Assembly (NCBI RefSeq): GCF_044755465.1
Contig: NZ_JBIVRB010000007.1
Coordinates: 186,001 to 250,000, forward strand
DNA: 64,000 nt
Direction of reading: 5' to 3'
Source: Peterkaempfera sp044755465
Lineage (GTDB): Bacteria > Actinomycetota > Actinomycetes > Streptomycetales > Streptomycetaceae
Part shown: positions 33,963 to 42,335 of the stretch, in pieces
How the letters are laid out: each line of letters starts with the position of its first letter
How positions within the stretch are numbered: the stretch's first letter is position 1
The notes under the pieces: generated by a model
Databases searched by the model: none
What the model was told of the DNA's origin: nothing
What the model saw: the letters and a program-made list of their open reading frames with translations, nothing else
Translations under genes and position numbers: made by a program

Positions 33963-34802
33963 ATGTCATCGCAGACCGCCCGCCCTTTCGACGGCCGCCC
34001 ACTCGACGGCCGCCCTCGCCACTGGTGGCGCGAACTGCTGCTGGTCGCGTTGATCTACGCCGCGTACGACGGCAGCCGGCTGGTGGTCGCGGGCGGCCTG
34101 CCGGAGGCGCTGCGCAACGGGCACCGGCTGCTCTCCGCCGAAACCTGGCTGCACCTGGCGCCCGAGCACTGGCTGAACGACGCCTTCACCCGGCACGCCT
34201 GGCTGGCGGTGCCGGCCGACTTCGCGTACGCCACCCTCCACTACCTGGTCACGCCCGCCGTCCTGGTCTGGGTCTGGCGCAAGCACGGCGACCGCTACCG
34301 GCACGCCCGCACCTGGCTGGGCATATCCACCGTCCTGGGCCTGATCGGCTTCACCACCATGCCGACCGCGCCGCCCCGGCTGCTGGAGGCCTCGTACGGC
34401 TTCACCGACTCGATGCGGCAGCACGCCGGGATCGGCTGGTGGGGCGGCGAGGCCAGCGCCCCCAAGGGCATGGGCGACCTCACCAACCAGTTCGCCGCCA
34501 TGCCCAGCCTGCACGTCGGCTGGGCGCTGTGGTGCGGCCTGATGCTCTGGTTCTCCGCCCGGCACCTGGCGGTCCGGGTGGCCGGGCTGCTCTACCCGGT
34601 CCTGATCGCCGTCGTGGTGATGGGCACCGCCAACCACTACCTGCTGGACGCCGTCGCCGGCTGCGCCGTGATGGGCCTGGGCGCCCTGCTCGCCGCCCCC
34701 GCCCTCCGCCTCACCGACCGCTCCCGCCGCCCCGCCGTGGTGGCCGCCCACATCCCCGCCCAATCCCCCCACCCCCAGGACGAACCGGTCCCCACCAGCT
34801 GA
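33963..34802 (+). CDS. PAP2-superfamily membrane phosphatase (Aur1-like)
   Basis: 279 aa with about six membrane helices. Phosphatase motifs: TMPTAPPRLLEASYG, MPSLHVGWALW with the first catalytic His, and GTANHYLLDAVAGC with the second His and Asp. This spacing is typical of actinobacterial Aur1/Ipt1-like PAP2 proteins acting on lipid phosphates or phosphoinositol head groups. The ATG at 33963 follows GGAG. Regulated, by position, through the nested palindrome by the divergent TetR protein. Confidence 0.88.
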   Translation: MSSQTARPFDGRPLDGRPRHWWRELLLVALIYAAYDGSRLVVAGGLPEALRNGHRLLSAETWLHLAPEHWLNDAFTRHAWLAVPADFAYATLHYLVTPAVLVWVWRKHGDRYRHARTWLGISTVLGLIGFTTMPTAPPRLLEASYGFTDSMRQHAGIGWWGGEASAPKGMGDLTNQFAAMPSLHVGWALWCGLMLWFSARHLAVRVAGLLYPVLIAVVVMGTANHYLLDAVAGCAVMGLGALLAAPALRLTDRSRRPAVVAAHIPAQSPHPQDEPVPTS

Positions 34803-34878
34803 ACCCGACGCCTCGCGGCGGGGTGTCCGGGGCGACATGGCCCGGTTGTCAGTGGCGGGTGCAAGACTGGCGCGCACC

Positions 34879-36138
34879 ATGAACGTCTCGCTCCCCGGCC
34901 CCGCAGAGCCGCCCGCGCGGCGGCTCGCCAGGCTGCGCGGCCCCGCCCCGCAGCGCAGCCTCGACGCCCGCGCCCTCGCCGCCCTCGCCGCCAACCCCGG
35001 CTGCCGCCGCCGTGCCCTGCTGGACGCCGCCGGGGTGGACAAGGCCGCCCTCGCGGACCGGCTCGGCAGCCCCGCGCCATTCGGCCAGTCGCCGTTCGCC
35101 ATCGCGCGCGGCCATGTCTTCGAATCCCGGGTCAAGGCGGACTCGTACGCCGAGCTGCTGCTCCTGCTCCACCGCCACCTGGGCCTCCCCGAGGCCCGCG
35201 CGGCCGAGGTCGCGACCCCCGATCTGCTCCCCCGTGCGGGCAACGCCGTACGGACCGAGCGCACCCGGCAGGCGCTGGCCGAGGCCACCGCCGGCCCCGG
35301 CCGCTGGACGCTGCTCGACCATCCGATGCTCCGGCTGGACGTGGCCGGCTCCCCCGCCTACCTGGAGCCGGACGCGGTCGTCGTGCGGCCCGACGGCCGC
35401 TGGACGGTCGTGGAGATCAAGTCCTTCCCGATCCTGGACGGCGCCGCCGACCCGGCCAAGGTCGGGGCCGCCGCCCGCCAGACGGCCGTCTACGTGCTGG
35501 CCCTGCGCGAGACCGCCGCCGACCTGGCCGGCATCAAGCCGGACGCCGATCCGTACGCGGTCCCCGAGGGTCTGGCCGCCGCCCCCGACCACACCGTGCT
35601 GCTGGTCTGCCCCAAGGACTTCTCCAACCGCCCGACCGCAGCCGCGGTGGACGTCCGCCGCGAGATGGCGGTCACCCGCCGCCAGCTCCAGCGGATGGCC
35701 GGGATCGACCAGCTCCTCGACGCCCTGCCCGCCGACGCGGGCTTCGACGTCTCGACGGACGAGGACGGCAATCCGGCCCGCTCCGCCGAGCAGCTGGGCG
35801 ATTCGGTGGCCGCCGTGCCCGCCGCCTACGCCCCCGACTGCCTCTCCGCCTGCGAGCTGGGCTTCCACTGCCGGCAGGAGGCCCGCTGCGCCGGCGCGGT
35901 CGAGCAGCTGGGCCGCAGTGTCCGGGGCGAGCTGGGCAGCATCCGCACCGTCCCCGCCGCCCTCACCGCCGCCACACCGACCGCCCCCGACGCCGCCCCC
36001 GACCCCGACCCCGGCCTTGCCCCGGACGAAGCCGCCGCCCGCCTCGCCCGCGCCGCCACCCTGCGCGCCGAAGCCCTGGCCGAGGCCGCCGCCGGAGCGC
36101 ACGCCGCAGCCCGCACCGAGGAGGCCACCGGCGCATGA
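34879..36138 (+). CDS. PD-(D/E)XK nuclease with Cas4/AddB-like Fe-S cysteines
   Basis: 419 aa. RecB-family nuclease core: EPDAVV (D165), VVEIKSF (E179, K181) and the helix QTAVY (Q201-Y205, the QxxxY motif). A lone cysteine near the N-terminus (C42 in NPGCRRR) and a C-terminal cluster C321, C325, C331, C337 copy the one-plus-three cysteine layout that holds a 4Fe-4S cluster in Cas4, AddB and Dna2. The ATG at 34879 is used; no ribosome-binding site is evident, so the message may be leaderless. The stop overlaps the next gene by four bases. First gene of a three-gene unit with an SF1 helicase; DNA end processing is inferred. Confidence 0.82.
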   Translation: MNVSLPGPAEPPARRLARLRGPAPQRSLDARALAALAANPGCRRRALLDAAGVDKAALADRLGSPAPFGQSPFAIARGHVFESRVKADSYAELLLLLHRHLGLPEARAAEVATPDLLPRAGNAVRTERTRQALAEATAGPGRWTLLDHPMLRLDVAGSPAYLEPDAVVVRPDGRWTVVEIKSFPILDGAADPAKVGAAARQTAVYVLALRETAADLAGIKPDADPYAVPEGLAAAPDHTVLLVCPKDFSNRPTAAAVDVRREMAVTRRQLQRMAGIDQLLDALPADAGFDVSTDEDGNPARSAEQLGDSVAAVPAAYAPDCLSACELGFHCRQEARCAGAVEQLGRSVRGELGSIRTVPAALTAATPTAPDAAPDPDPGLAPDEAAARLARAATLRAEALAEAAAGAHAAARTEEATGA

Positions 36139-37733
36139 GCCTGCTCACCACCCTGGCCCGCCTGGAGGCCGTCCGGTCCGGCCGGGCCGAACCGCTGGCC
36201 ACCGTCAGACACCGCCACCTCTCCGACCGCCCCATGGTGCTCGTCCCGCTCACCGCCGCCGGCGAGGCCGGCGCGCCGCTCGCCGCCATGCTCGGCACCG
36301 ACCGCGACGCCCCACGCCTGCATGTCGTCCTCCAGCCACTCGACCGCGACCAACGGTTCGCCTTCCTGGCCGCGCTCGCCGCCGACCTCCTCCCCCACCT
36401 GGAGAGCTACGGCGCGGACGTCGAGCAGATCGAGGGCACCGAGAAGGACCCGCAGACCGGCGAGAAGACCCCCGTGCTGCGCGAGCTGTGCGCCGACGCC
36501 CCGCAGCTGATCGTGCCCAACACGGCGGGCATCCACTACCTGGGCCTGCTCGGCCGCTCCACCCGCTTCCGGCGCACCGCCGACGACGCGGACGCCGGTC
36601 CGTACCCGGTGCCGTCCCGGGTGCCGCTGCTGGGCCGCTGGCTCACCCATCTGCGCGAGCGCTCCGAGGTGCCCGGTTCGGCGCTGCTGCTCGCCATGAC
36701 CGCGCTGCTGGGCCGCCACTGGGCCACCGGCCAGAGCAGTCTGGAGGACCAGCACCTGGGCGCCCAGCTCTCCTGGATCGCGCCGCCACCCGGGCTGAGC
36801 GGCGCGGAGGCGGCGCTGCTGGCCGAGACCGCCCGCGATGAGCGGGGCCAGCTGCGCTGCCCGCCCGCCGGCCCGGCGACCGACCCCCGGTTCGACGAGA
36901 AGCTGCTGCACCCCGCGATCACCCGCCATGACGCCGCCCGCGCGGCCCTGCGCGCCCACCCGGGTGACGCGCGGGCCGAGCGGCACGGCGGGCGCGCCGC
37001 CGAGGAGCTGCACCGGCTGCTCGCCGGCGTGCTGCGCCCCACCTGGGACCAGGTCTGGCAGGGCATCGACCTGCTGCGCGCCCTGCCGCCGGCCGCCCAT
37101 GCGGCCGAGCGCTGGGAGAGCGACCGCTGGTCGTACACCGGCCACCGCGACCGCCTGGCCGCCGGGGAGCCGCCGCAGCCCAAGCACGACGACGCGGTGA
37201 CCGCCGCGCGCAAGCTGGCGCAGCGCGAGCGTGAACAGGCCAAGCTGGAGTTGCAGGAGGCGCTGGACGATCCGCTGGCGATGGCCGAGCACCGGCTCGC
37301 CGGGGAGGCGTTCGCCGGGGTCGTGGTGGAGGTGGAGCCCGCGTACGACACCTCCGGGCGCTCCCCCAAGCCGCGCCCGCTGCTGACCGTGCGCACCGCC
37401 GACCGGCCGCACGCCGATCTCGGCCGCGAGGTGCACCGGGCCGGTGGCCCGACCGCCCAGAAGGGCGAGGTCGTCGCCGCCGACCCGGCGGCCGGGACGC
37501 TCACCGTCCGCCTCACCTCCGGGATGGGCCGCCGCAAGGAGCCGGAGCCGGGGAGCGTGCCCGAGCCGGGCGAGCGGGTCTGCTTCACCCTGTTCGAGCT
37601 GAGCGTCCGGCAGGCGGCGCCGCTGCCGGACGCCGAGGACACCCCCTGGACGCACGGCGGCCCGCCCACGGCCGCCACCGCGGCCCGCAGCACCGGCCCG
37701 GACGGCAGCGCCGCCGACGAGGAATGGGAGTAG
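36135..37733 (+). CDS. Uncharacterised middle protein of the nuclease-helicase operon
   Basis: 532 aa, not recognised by motif. It begins MSLLTTLARLEAVRSGRAEPLA with its ATG overlapping the nuclease stop. The first 170 residues read as an alpha/beta fold (RPMVLVPLTAAGEAGAPLAAML, PRLHVVLQPLDRDQRFAFLAALAADLL). Middle segments are helical with a charged coil (ARKLAQREREQAKLELQEALDDP). The C-terminal about 150 residues look like a beta-barrel (FAGVVVEVEPAYDTSGRSPKPRPLLTVR, KGEVVAADPAAGTLTVRL). Such a barrel resembles the accessory 1B domain that precedes Upf1-like helicase cores, so this protein may supply it in trans. That is a suggestion only. It overlaps the helicase frame by ten bases. Confidence 0.8.
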   Translation: MSLLTTLARLEAVRSGRAEPLATVRHRHLSDRPMVLVPLTAAGEAGAPLAAMLGTDRDAPRLHVVLQPLDRDQRFAFLAALAADLLPHLESYGADVEQIEGTEKDPQTGEKTPVLRELCADAPQLIVPNTAGIHYLGLLGRSTRFRRTADDADAGPYPVPSRVPLLGRWLTHLRERSEVPGSALLLAMTALLGRHWATGQSSLEDQHLGAQLSWIAPPPGLSGAEAALLAETARDERGQLRCPPAGPATDPRFDEKLLHPAITRHDAARAALRAHPGDARAERHGGRAAEELHRLLAGVLRPTWDQVWQGIDLLRALPPAAHAAERWESDRWSYTGHRDRLAAGEPPQPKHDDAVTAARKLAQREREQAKLELQEALDDPLAMAEHRLAGEAFAGVVVEVEPAYDTSGRSPKPRPLLTVRTADRPHADLGREVHRAGGPTAQKGEVVAADPAAGTLTVRLTSGMGRRKEPEPGSVPEPGERVCFTLFELSVRQAAPLPDAEDTPWTHGGPPTAATAARSTGPDGSAADEEWE

Positions 37734-39157
37734 CCACCCCCGTGAACCCTGTGACGCCCTCCCCTGTGACTCCCTCCTCTGTGACGCCCTCCCCTGGGAC
37801 GCCCCCGCCGGGGAACGCCGCGCAGCCGTCCCCCGGCGAGGCCGCCACCCGGGTCACGGCGGAGATCCTGCATGCGGTGCTCTCCGGCGCCGAGCGCGGC
37901 GTGGTGGTCGACTCCCCGCCCGGCGCCGGCAAGTCCACCCTGGTGGTGCGGGCCGCCCGGGAGCTGGTGGCCGCCGGTGAGCGGCTGATGGTGGTCGCGC
38001 AGACCAACAGCCAGGTGGACGACCTGGTGGACCGGCTCGCGGAGAGCGCCCCCGACCTGCGCATCGGCCGGCTGCACAGCAGCGACGGCAGGCCCGCCCC
38101 GGAGGCGCTGCGCCACCCGGGCGTGCTCGCCTCGGCCCGGATCGGTGACCTGGTCGAGCAGGAGGTGGTGGTCTCCACCGCCGCCAAGTGGCAGTGGGTC
38201 AAGGACGTCGACCCATGGCGGCACGCGATCGTCGACGAGGCGTACCAGATGCGCTCCGACGCGCTGCTGGCCGTCGCCCGGCTCTTCGAGCGCGCCCTCT
38301 TCGTCGGCGACCCGGGCCAGCTGGACCCGTTCACCGTGGTCGGCACCGAGCAGTGGGCGGGCCTGTCCTGGGACCCGTCGCGCAGCGCGGTGACGGCCCT
38401 GCTGGACCACAATCCGGGCATTCGCCCGCACAATCTGCCGGTCTCCTGGCGGCTGCCGTACTCGGCGGCGGGCCTGGTCTCCCGCGCCTTCTACCCGTTC
38501 ACGCCGTTCCGCTCCGGCACCGGCGAGGGGGACCGCCGGCTCATCCCGGGCACCCCGGCCGACGGCGGCCCGGTGGACGCGGTGATCGACGAGGCCGCCG
38601 AGTCGGGCTGGGGCCTGCTGGAGCTGCCCGCCCGGCACACCGTACGGACCGACCCCGAGGCCGTGCACGCCGTCGCGCGGACGGTGCGCCGCCTGCTGGA
38701 CCGGGGGCCGGCCGCCGTCTCCGAGCGCGGCACCTCAGCCGTCACCGCCGACCGGATCGCGGTCGGCACCGCCCACCGCGACCAGGCCGCCGCCGTCCGC
38801 GCCGCGCTGACCGGCCTGGGGGTGCCGGTGGACGGCGAGCACGGCCCCGCCGTGACGGTGGACACCGCCAACCGGCTCCAGGGCCGCGAGTACGACGTGA
38901 CGGTGGTGCTGCACCCGCTCTCCGGCCGGCCGGACGCCACCGCCTTCCACCTGGAGACCGGGCGGCTGTGTGTGCTGGCCTCCCGGCACCGGCACGCCTG
39001 CATCGTGGTCGCCCGCGCGGGCATCACCGAACTGCTGGACGAGCACCCGTCCACCGAGCCCGTCCAGCTGGGGGTGAGCGTGAAGTTCCCGGACGGTTGG
39101 GAGGCCAACCACGCGGTGCTGGCACTGCTGGCCGAGCACCGGGTACGTATGGGATGA
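37724..39157 (+). CDS. SF1 (Upf1/Dna2-like) DNA helicase
   Basis: 477 aa. Helicase motifs in order: VDSPPGAGKSTLVVRAA (Walker A, K70), VVAQTNSQVDDLVDRLA (Ia), VVSTAAKW (Ic), HAIVDEAYQM (Walker B, D171-E172), ALFVGDPGQLDPF (III), PHNLPVSWRLP (IV), VTVDTANRLQGREYDVTVV (V), SRHRHACIVVARAG (VI). No nuclease domain is fused, unlike eukaryotic Dna2. The N-terminus has 15-bp repeats encoding VTPSP. The ATG at 37724 is reported, overlapping the previous gene; the GTG at 37742, after GGGAG, is an equal alternative. The likely partner is the Fe-S nuclease two genes upstream. Confidence 0.87.
   Translation: MGVATPVNPVTPSPVTPSSVTPSPGTPPPGNAAQPSPGEAATRVTAEILHAVLSGAERGVVVDSPPGAGKSTLVVRAARELVAAGERLMVVAQTNSQVDDLVDRLAESAPDLRIGRLHSSDGRPAPEALRHPGVLASARIGDLVEQEVVVSTAAKWQWVKDVDPWRHAIVDEAYQMRSDALLAVARLFERALFVGDPGQLDPFTVVGTEQWAGLSWDPSRSAVTALLDHNPGIRPHNLPVSWRLPYSAAGLVSRAFYPFTPFRSGTGEGDRRLIPGTPADGGPVDAVIDEAAESGWGLLELPARHTVRTDPEAVHAVARTVRRLLDRGPAAVSERGTSAVTADRIAVGTAHRDQAAAVRAALTGLGVPVDGEHGPAVTVDTANRLQGREYDVTVVLHPLSGRPDATAFHLETGRLCVLASRHRHACIVVARAGITELLDEHPSTEPVQLGVSVKFPDGWEANHAVLALLAEHRVRMG
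37751..37795 (+). repeat. 15-bp tandem repeat encoding VTPSP
   Basis: Three head-to-tail copies of GTGAC(G/T)CCCTCC(C/T)CT, followed by a fourth decayed copy (GTPPP), in the helicase N-terminal linker. Confidence 0.8.
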
Positions 39158-39361
39158 GCGGACCGGCTGCCGGGGGTGGCGGCGCATACGTCGGGCCACG
39201 GCGCGGAATACCACCGTGGGGCAGGCTGTTCCGCTAGCCGTCGCCCTGGCGCGACAATGGGCCGCGGCCGACGCCGGAAGCAGCACCACCCGGTGGTTCG
39301 GCCGCTGACGTGTGTGTTCGCGCTGCCCGCTTCGACCTCTTGTCCCCTCGTGGAGGTGCTC

Positions 39362-39736
39362 ATGTCCGACCCGGCCCACCGGCAGCGCTCTTCGGAGAGC
39401 GGAGGTTCCGCCGCCCGGCGGTTCCGGCCCGCTCCGCTGCTCTTCGAACCGCGGGCGGACGATGCCGAGACCGAGCACTTCTTCGACCTGGAGTCGATCG
39501 ACGACCCCCGGGAGCTGCTGCGCCGGTCCACCGAACTGGCACTGGCGTTCCGCGCGGCGGCCGAGCAGGCCACCGACTTCCAGGCGGTGGCCGCCGCCGA
39601 GCTGGCCGATCCGCGCCGCTTCGACGCGCTGAGCACCGCCGAGATCGCGGCCCGCGCCGACTGGACGCCGGACTACGCGGCCAAGATGGTCGAGTACGGG
39701 CGCGGCTTGCAGAAGCAGCGGCGCACCGCCGACTGA
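39362..39736 (+). CDS. Small conserved hypothetical protein
   Basis: 124 aa from the ATG at 39362 (MSDPAHRQRSSES) with GGAGG five bases upstream. Acidic N-terminal half (PRADDAETEHFFDLESIDDPRELL) and a helical C-terminal half (ALSTAEIAARADWTPDYAAKMVEYGRGLQKQRR) whose end reads like a helix-turn-helix-sized unit. No catalytic motif, signal peptide or membrane segment. It follows the nuclease-helicase operon after 204 bases. Confidence 0.75.
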   Translation: MSDPAHRQRSSESGGSAARRFRPAPLLFEPRADDAETEHFFDLESIDDPRELLRRSTELALAFRAAAEQATDFQAVAAAELADPRRFDALSTAEIAARADWTPDYAAKMVEYGRGLQKQRRTAD

Positions 39737-39840
39737 CCGGCTCACGGGGGGCGCGGAGGATACGCCGTGCGGGGCGGTGCCGTCCGGCGAACGGCGCTTT
39801 CGGCGGCACCGTTTCGGCCCGGCCGGTAGATCTGCTCTCC

Positions 39841-40593
39841 GTGGACATCTGGACCTATGAATCCGTCGAGTACGTGACCGTGGCCGGAGAGGCATGGCTG
39901 GCGTCCGCGAGCGAGTACCCGCGCAGTGTGCGGGCCCTGTTGCAGTCGCGCCCCTGGGCTCCGGTACAACTCCCCTGCGGGCGGGCGTTCGACGTGGTCA
40001 GCCTGCCCGACCTGCCGGGGCGACGGGTGCTCGAGGCGCTGTGGCGGTCCGGCCCGGGGTGCGGGCCGGTGGCCGCCGGCCGGGGCCGCATCCTGCTGTT
40101 CGCCGCCGTCGGCACCGCCGAGCGGCTGCGACCGCTGCCGGCCTGGGAGGAGTGGGGACCCGCCAGGCCGGTGGTGCTCTGCCACGGCCTGGGCGACACG
40201 ATCACCGTGCCGCCCGTCCAGCGGCCGGTCGACGGCACCGGGCGGCCCGGGGCGGGAGCAGGGGCGGGTACGGGAGCAGGGGCGGGCCGCTGGATCGTCG
40301 CCCCGGACCGCCGCGACCCGTGGCTGCCCGACGCCCCCGCGCTGCTCCGCGCCTGCGTACGCGCCGCGCACGCCCCGGGCGCCGCGCGGCCCGCGCCCCG
40401 GGCCGCCCTCCCGCCGGCCCCGGCGCTCCCGCAAGCACCGCCGCTCCCGCCGCTCCCGGCACTCCCGGCGCTCCCGTCGACCGCTGTGACCGCTCCCCGT
40501 GTCACCGCTCTCCGGCGGCCCGACCACCCCTGGCCGCCCCGGCTGCGGGCCGTCGAAGGTCAGCGTCGCCACGCCGGACAAACCGATTTCTGA
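39841..40593 (+). CDS. Conserved hypothetical, weakly primase/polymerase-like
   Basis: About 250 aa from the GTG at 39841 (MDIWTYESVEYVTVAGEAWLASASEYP). The segment SLPDLPGRRVLEALW ... GRILLFAAVGTAERL ... GDTITVPPV ... GRWIVAPDRRDPWLPDAPALLRAC follows the same order as actinobacterial proteins annotated as bifunctional primase/polymerase N-terminal domains, but catalytic carboxylates cannot be pointed out. A tail rich in Pro/Ala/Leu (LPPLPALPALPS) follows. No clear ribosome-binding site, so the start is uncertain. It ends 38 bases before the first tRNA-Lys. Confidence 0.65.
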   Translation: MDIWTYESVEYVTVAGEAWLASASEYPRSVRALLQSRPWAPVQLPCGRAFDVVSLPDLPGRRVLEALWRSGPGCGPVAAGRGRILLFAAVGTAERLRPLPAWEEWGPARPVVLCHGLGDTITVPPVQRPVDGTGRPGAGAGAGTGAGAGRWIVAPDRRDPWLPDAPALLRACVRAAHAPGAARPAPRAALPPAPALPQAPPLPPLPALPALPSTAVTAPRVTALRRPDHPWPPRLRAVEGQRRHAGQTDF

Positions 40594-40611
40594 TCCGGCC
40601 GACCCGGCTGC

Positions 40612-40617
40612 TAAAGT
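40612..40617 (+). promoter_or_regulatory. -10-like box of tRNA-Lys 1
   Basis: TAAAGT 20 bases before the tRNA; matches TAGAGT in front of the other two copies (42138-42143 and 43611-43616). Confidence 0.5.
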
Positions 40618-40631
40618 TTCGGTGTCAGTGA

Positions 40632-40707
40632 GCGCCGCTAGCTCAACTGGCAGAGCAGCTGGCTCTTAACCAGCGGGTTCGGGGTTCGAGTCCCTGGCGG
40701 CGCACCA
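40632..40707 (+). tRNA. tRNA-Lys (anticodon CTT), copy 1
   Basis: Acceptor GCGCCGC/GCGGCGC, anticodon loop CTCTTAA (CTT), T-arm GGGGTTCGAGTCCCT. CCA is encoded in this copy, unlike the other two. Confidence 0.96.
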
Positions 40708-40714
40708 GCAGAAT

Positions 40715-40752
40715 CCGAAGGGCGTCCTCCCATCCGGGAGGACGCCCTTCGG
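40715..40752 (+). terminator. Terminator hairpin after tRNA-Lys 1
   Basis: Perfect 17-base arms (40715-40731 and 40736-40752) with loop ATCC. Also faces the 3' end of the convergent acyl-CoA dehydrogenase gene. Confidence 0.85.
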
Positions 40753-40805
40753 CGTATCCAGCCCCCGACAGCGCAGGCAGGCCAGGCAGCCCGGCGGCCC
40801 AGGTG

Positions 40806-42002
40806 TCAGTGGAAGGCGTCCAGCCCGGTGAGCGCCTTGCCCACGATCAGCTGGTGCATCTCCACGGTGCCCTCATAGGTCAGCACCGACTCCAGGTTGG
40901 CGGCGTGCCGCATCACCGGGTACTCATGGCTGATCCCGTTGGCGCCCAGGATCGTGCGCGCGGTGCGGGCGATCCCCATCGCCTCCCGTACGTTGTTGAG
41001 CTTGCCGTAGCTGACCTGCTCGGCGCGCAGCCGCCCGGCGTCCATCCGGCGGCCCAGGTGCAGCGCCAGCAGCAGCGCCTTCTCCAGCTCCACGGACATG
41101 TCGGCCAGCTTGGCCTGGGTGAGCTGGAAGCCGCCGATCGGCCGGCCGAACTGCTCCCGGGTGCCCGCGTAGTCCAGCGCCGCCTGGAAGCAGCTGCGCG
41201 CCGCCCCCACCGCGCCCCAGACGATGCCGTACCGGGCCTGGCCCAGACAGCTCAGCGGGCCGCGCAGCCCGGTGACGCCGGGCAGCACCGCGTCGGCCGG
41301 CAACCGTACGCCGTCCAGCAGCAGTTCGCTGGTGACCGAGGCCCGCAGCGACGCCTTGTGCCGGATCTCTGGCGCGGCGAAGCCGGGTGTGCCGGCCGGG
41401 ACCAGGAAGCCGCGCACTCCGGCGTCGGTCTGCGCCCAGACCACGGCGACCCCGGCCACCGAGCCATTGGTGATCCACATCTTGCGGCCGTCGAGCACCC
41501 AGTCACCGCCCGCCTCCCGCCTGGCCCGGGTGCGCATGGCGGCCGGGTCGGAGCCGTGGTCCGGCTCGGTGAGGCCGAAGCAGCCGATCACCTCGCCGGC
41601 CGCCATCGGGGGCAGCCACTGCTGCTTCTGCTCCTCCGAGCCCCAGCGGTGGATCGCGTACATGGCGAGCGACCCCTGTACGGAGACCAGCGAGCGGATG
41701 CCGGAGTCGCACGCCTCCAGCTCCAGGCAGGCCAGGCCGTACTGGACGGCGGACGCCCCGGCGCAGCCATGGCCCGTCAGGTGCATGCCGAGCGCGCCCA
41801 GTGCGCCCAGCTCCCGGGCCAGGCCGCGGATGTCGGGCACTTCGCCGCGCTCGTACCAGTCGGCGATGTGCGGTGCGACCCGGTCGGCGCACCAGCGGCG
41901 GACGGTGTCCCGGACGGCGCGCTCCTCGGCGTCCAGCAGGTCGTCCACGCCGAGCGGGTCGCGCGGGTCGAAGGGGGGCGGCGGGGTGGCGGGGGCGCTC
42001 AT
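40806..42002 (-). CDS. Glutaryl-CoA dehydrogenase-like acyl-CoA dehydrogenase
   Basis: 398 aa FAD flavoenzyme. Blocks: CFGLTEPDHGSDPAAMRTRA, WVLDGRKMWITNGSVAGVAVVWA, EIRHKASLRASVTSELLLDGVRLP, FGRPIGGFQLTQAKLADM, GANGISHEYPVMRHAANLESVLTYEGTVEMHQLIVGKALTG. The last, with the catalytic glutamate in YEGT, is typical of the glutaryl-CoA dehydrogenase branch (lysine/tryptophan degradation). The ATG at 42002 follows AGGAG. It lies between tRNA-Lys copies 1 and 2, on the opposite strand. Confidence 0.88.
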   Translation of the reverse strand: MSAPATPPPPFDPRDPLGVDDLLDAEERAVRDTVRRWCADRVAPHIADWYERGEVPDIRGLARELGALGALGMHLTGHGCAGASAVQYGLACLELEACDSGIRSLVSVQGSLAMYAIHRWGSEEQKQQWLPPMAAGEVIGCFGLTEPDHGSDPAAMRTRARREAGGDWVLDGRKMWITNGSVAGVAVVWAQTDAGVRGFLVPAGTPGFAAPEIRHKASLRASVTSELLLDGVRLPADAVLPGVTGLRGPLSCLGQARYGIVWGAVGAARSCFQAALDYAGTREQFGRPIGGFQLTQAKLADMSVELEKALLLALHLGRRMDAGRLRAEQVSYGKLNNVREAMGIARTARTILGANGISHEYPVMRHAANLESVLTYEGTVEMHQLIVGKALTGLDAFH

Positions 42003-42157
42003 CGGCGGCTCCTGGGGTGGGTGCGGTGGCGGGCCGGCGGGCCGGCCCGGAGGGTCCGGGGGACACGCTCGCAGGTCGGCGGCCGCCCGTCGAGCCCCGG
42101 CCGCGGGGGCCGATTGGGTGATCGGCGCATCGGCGGGTAGAGTCTTCGCGTCAGCGG

Positions 42158-42230
42158 GCGCCGCTAGCTCAACTGGCAGAGCAGCTGGCTCTTAACCAGC
42201 GGGTTCGGGGTTCGAGTCCCTGGCGGCGCA
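42158..42230 (+). tRNA. tRNA-Lys (anticodon CTT), copy 2
   Basis: Same sequence as copy 1 through A73, but followed by CCTT, so the 3' CCA is not encoded. Confidence 0.96.
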
Positions 42231-42249
42231 CCTTCGGGCGAAAGCCCGG

Positions 42250-42282
42250 CGAGGGCCTTCCTCCTACGGGGGAAGGCCCTCG
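42250..42282 (+). terminator. Terminator hairpin after tRNA-Lys 2
   Basis: Arms CGAGGGCCTTCC (42250-42261) and GGAAGGCCCTCG (42271-42282), with two further inner pairs. Confidence 0.8.
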
Positions 42283-42335
42283 GTCGTACCCGGGTCCGGC
42301 AGCGGTGTGGCAGCAATGTGGCGGCGGTGCGGCCG

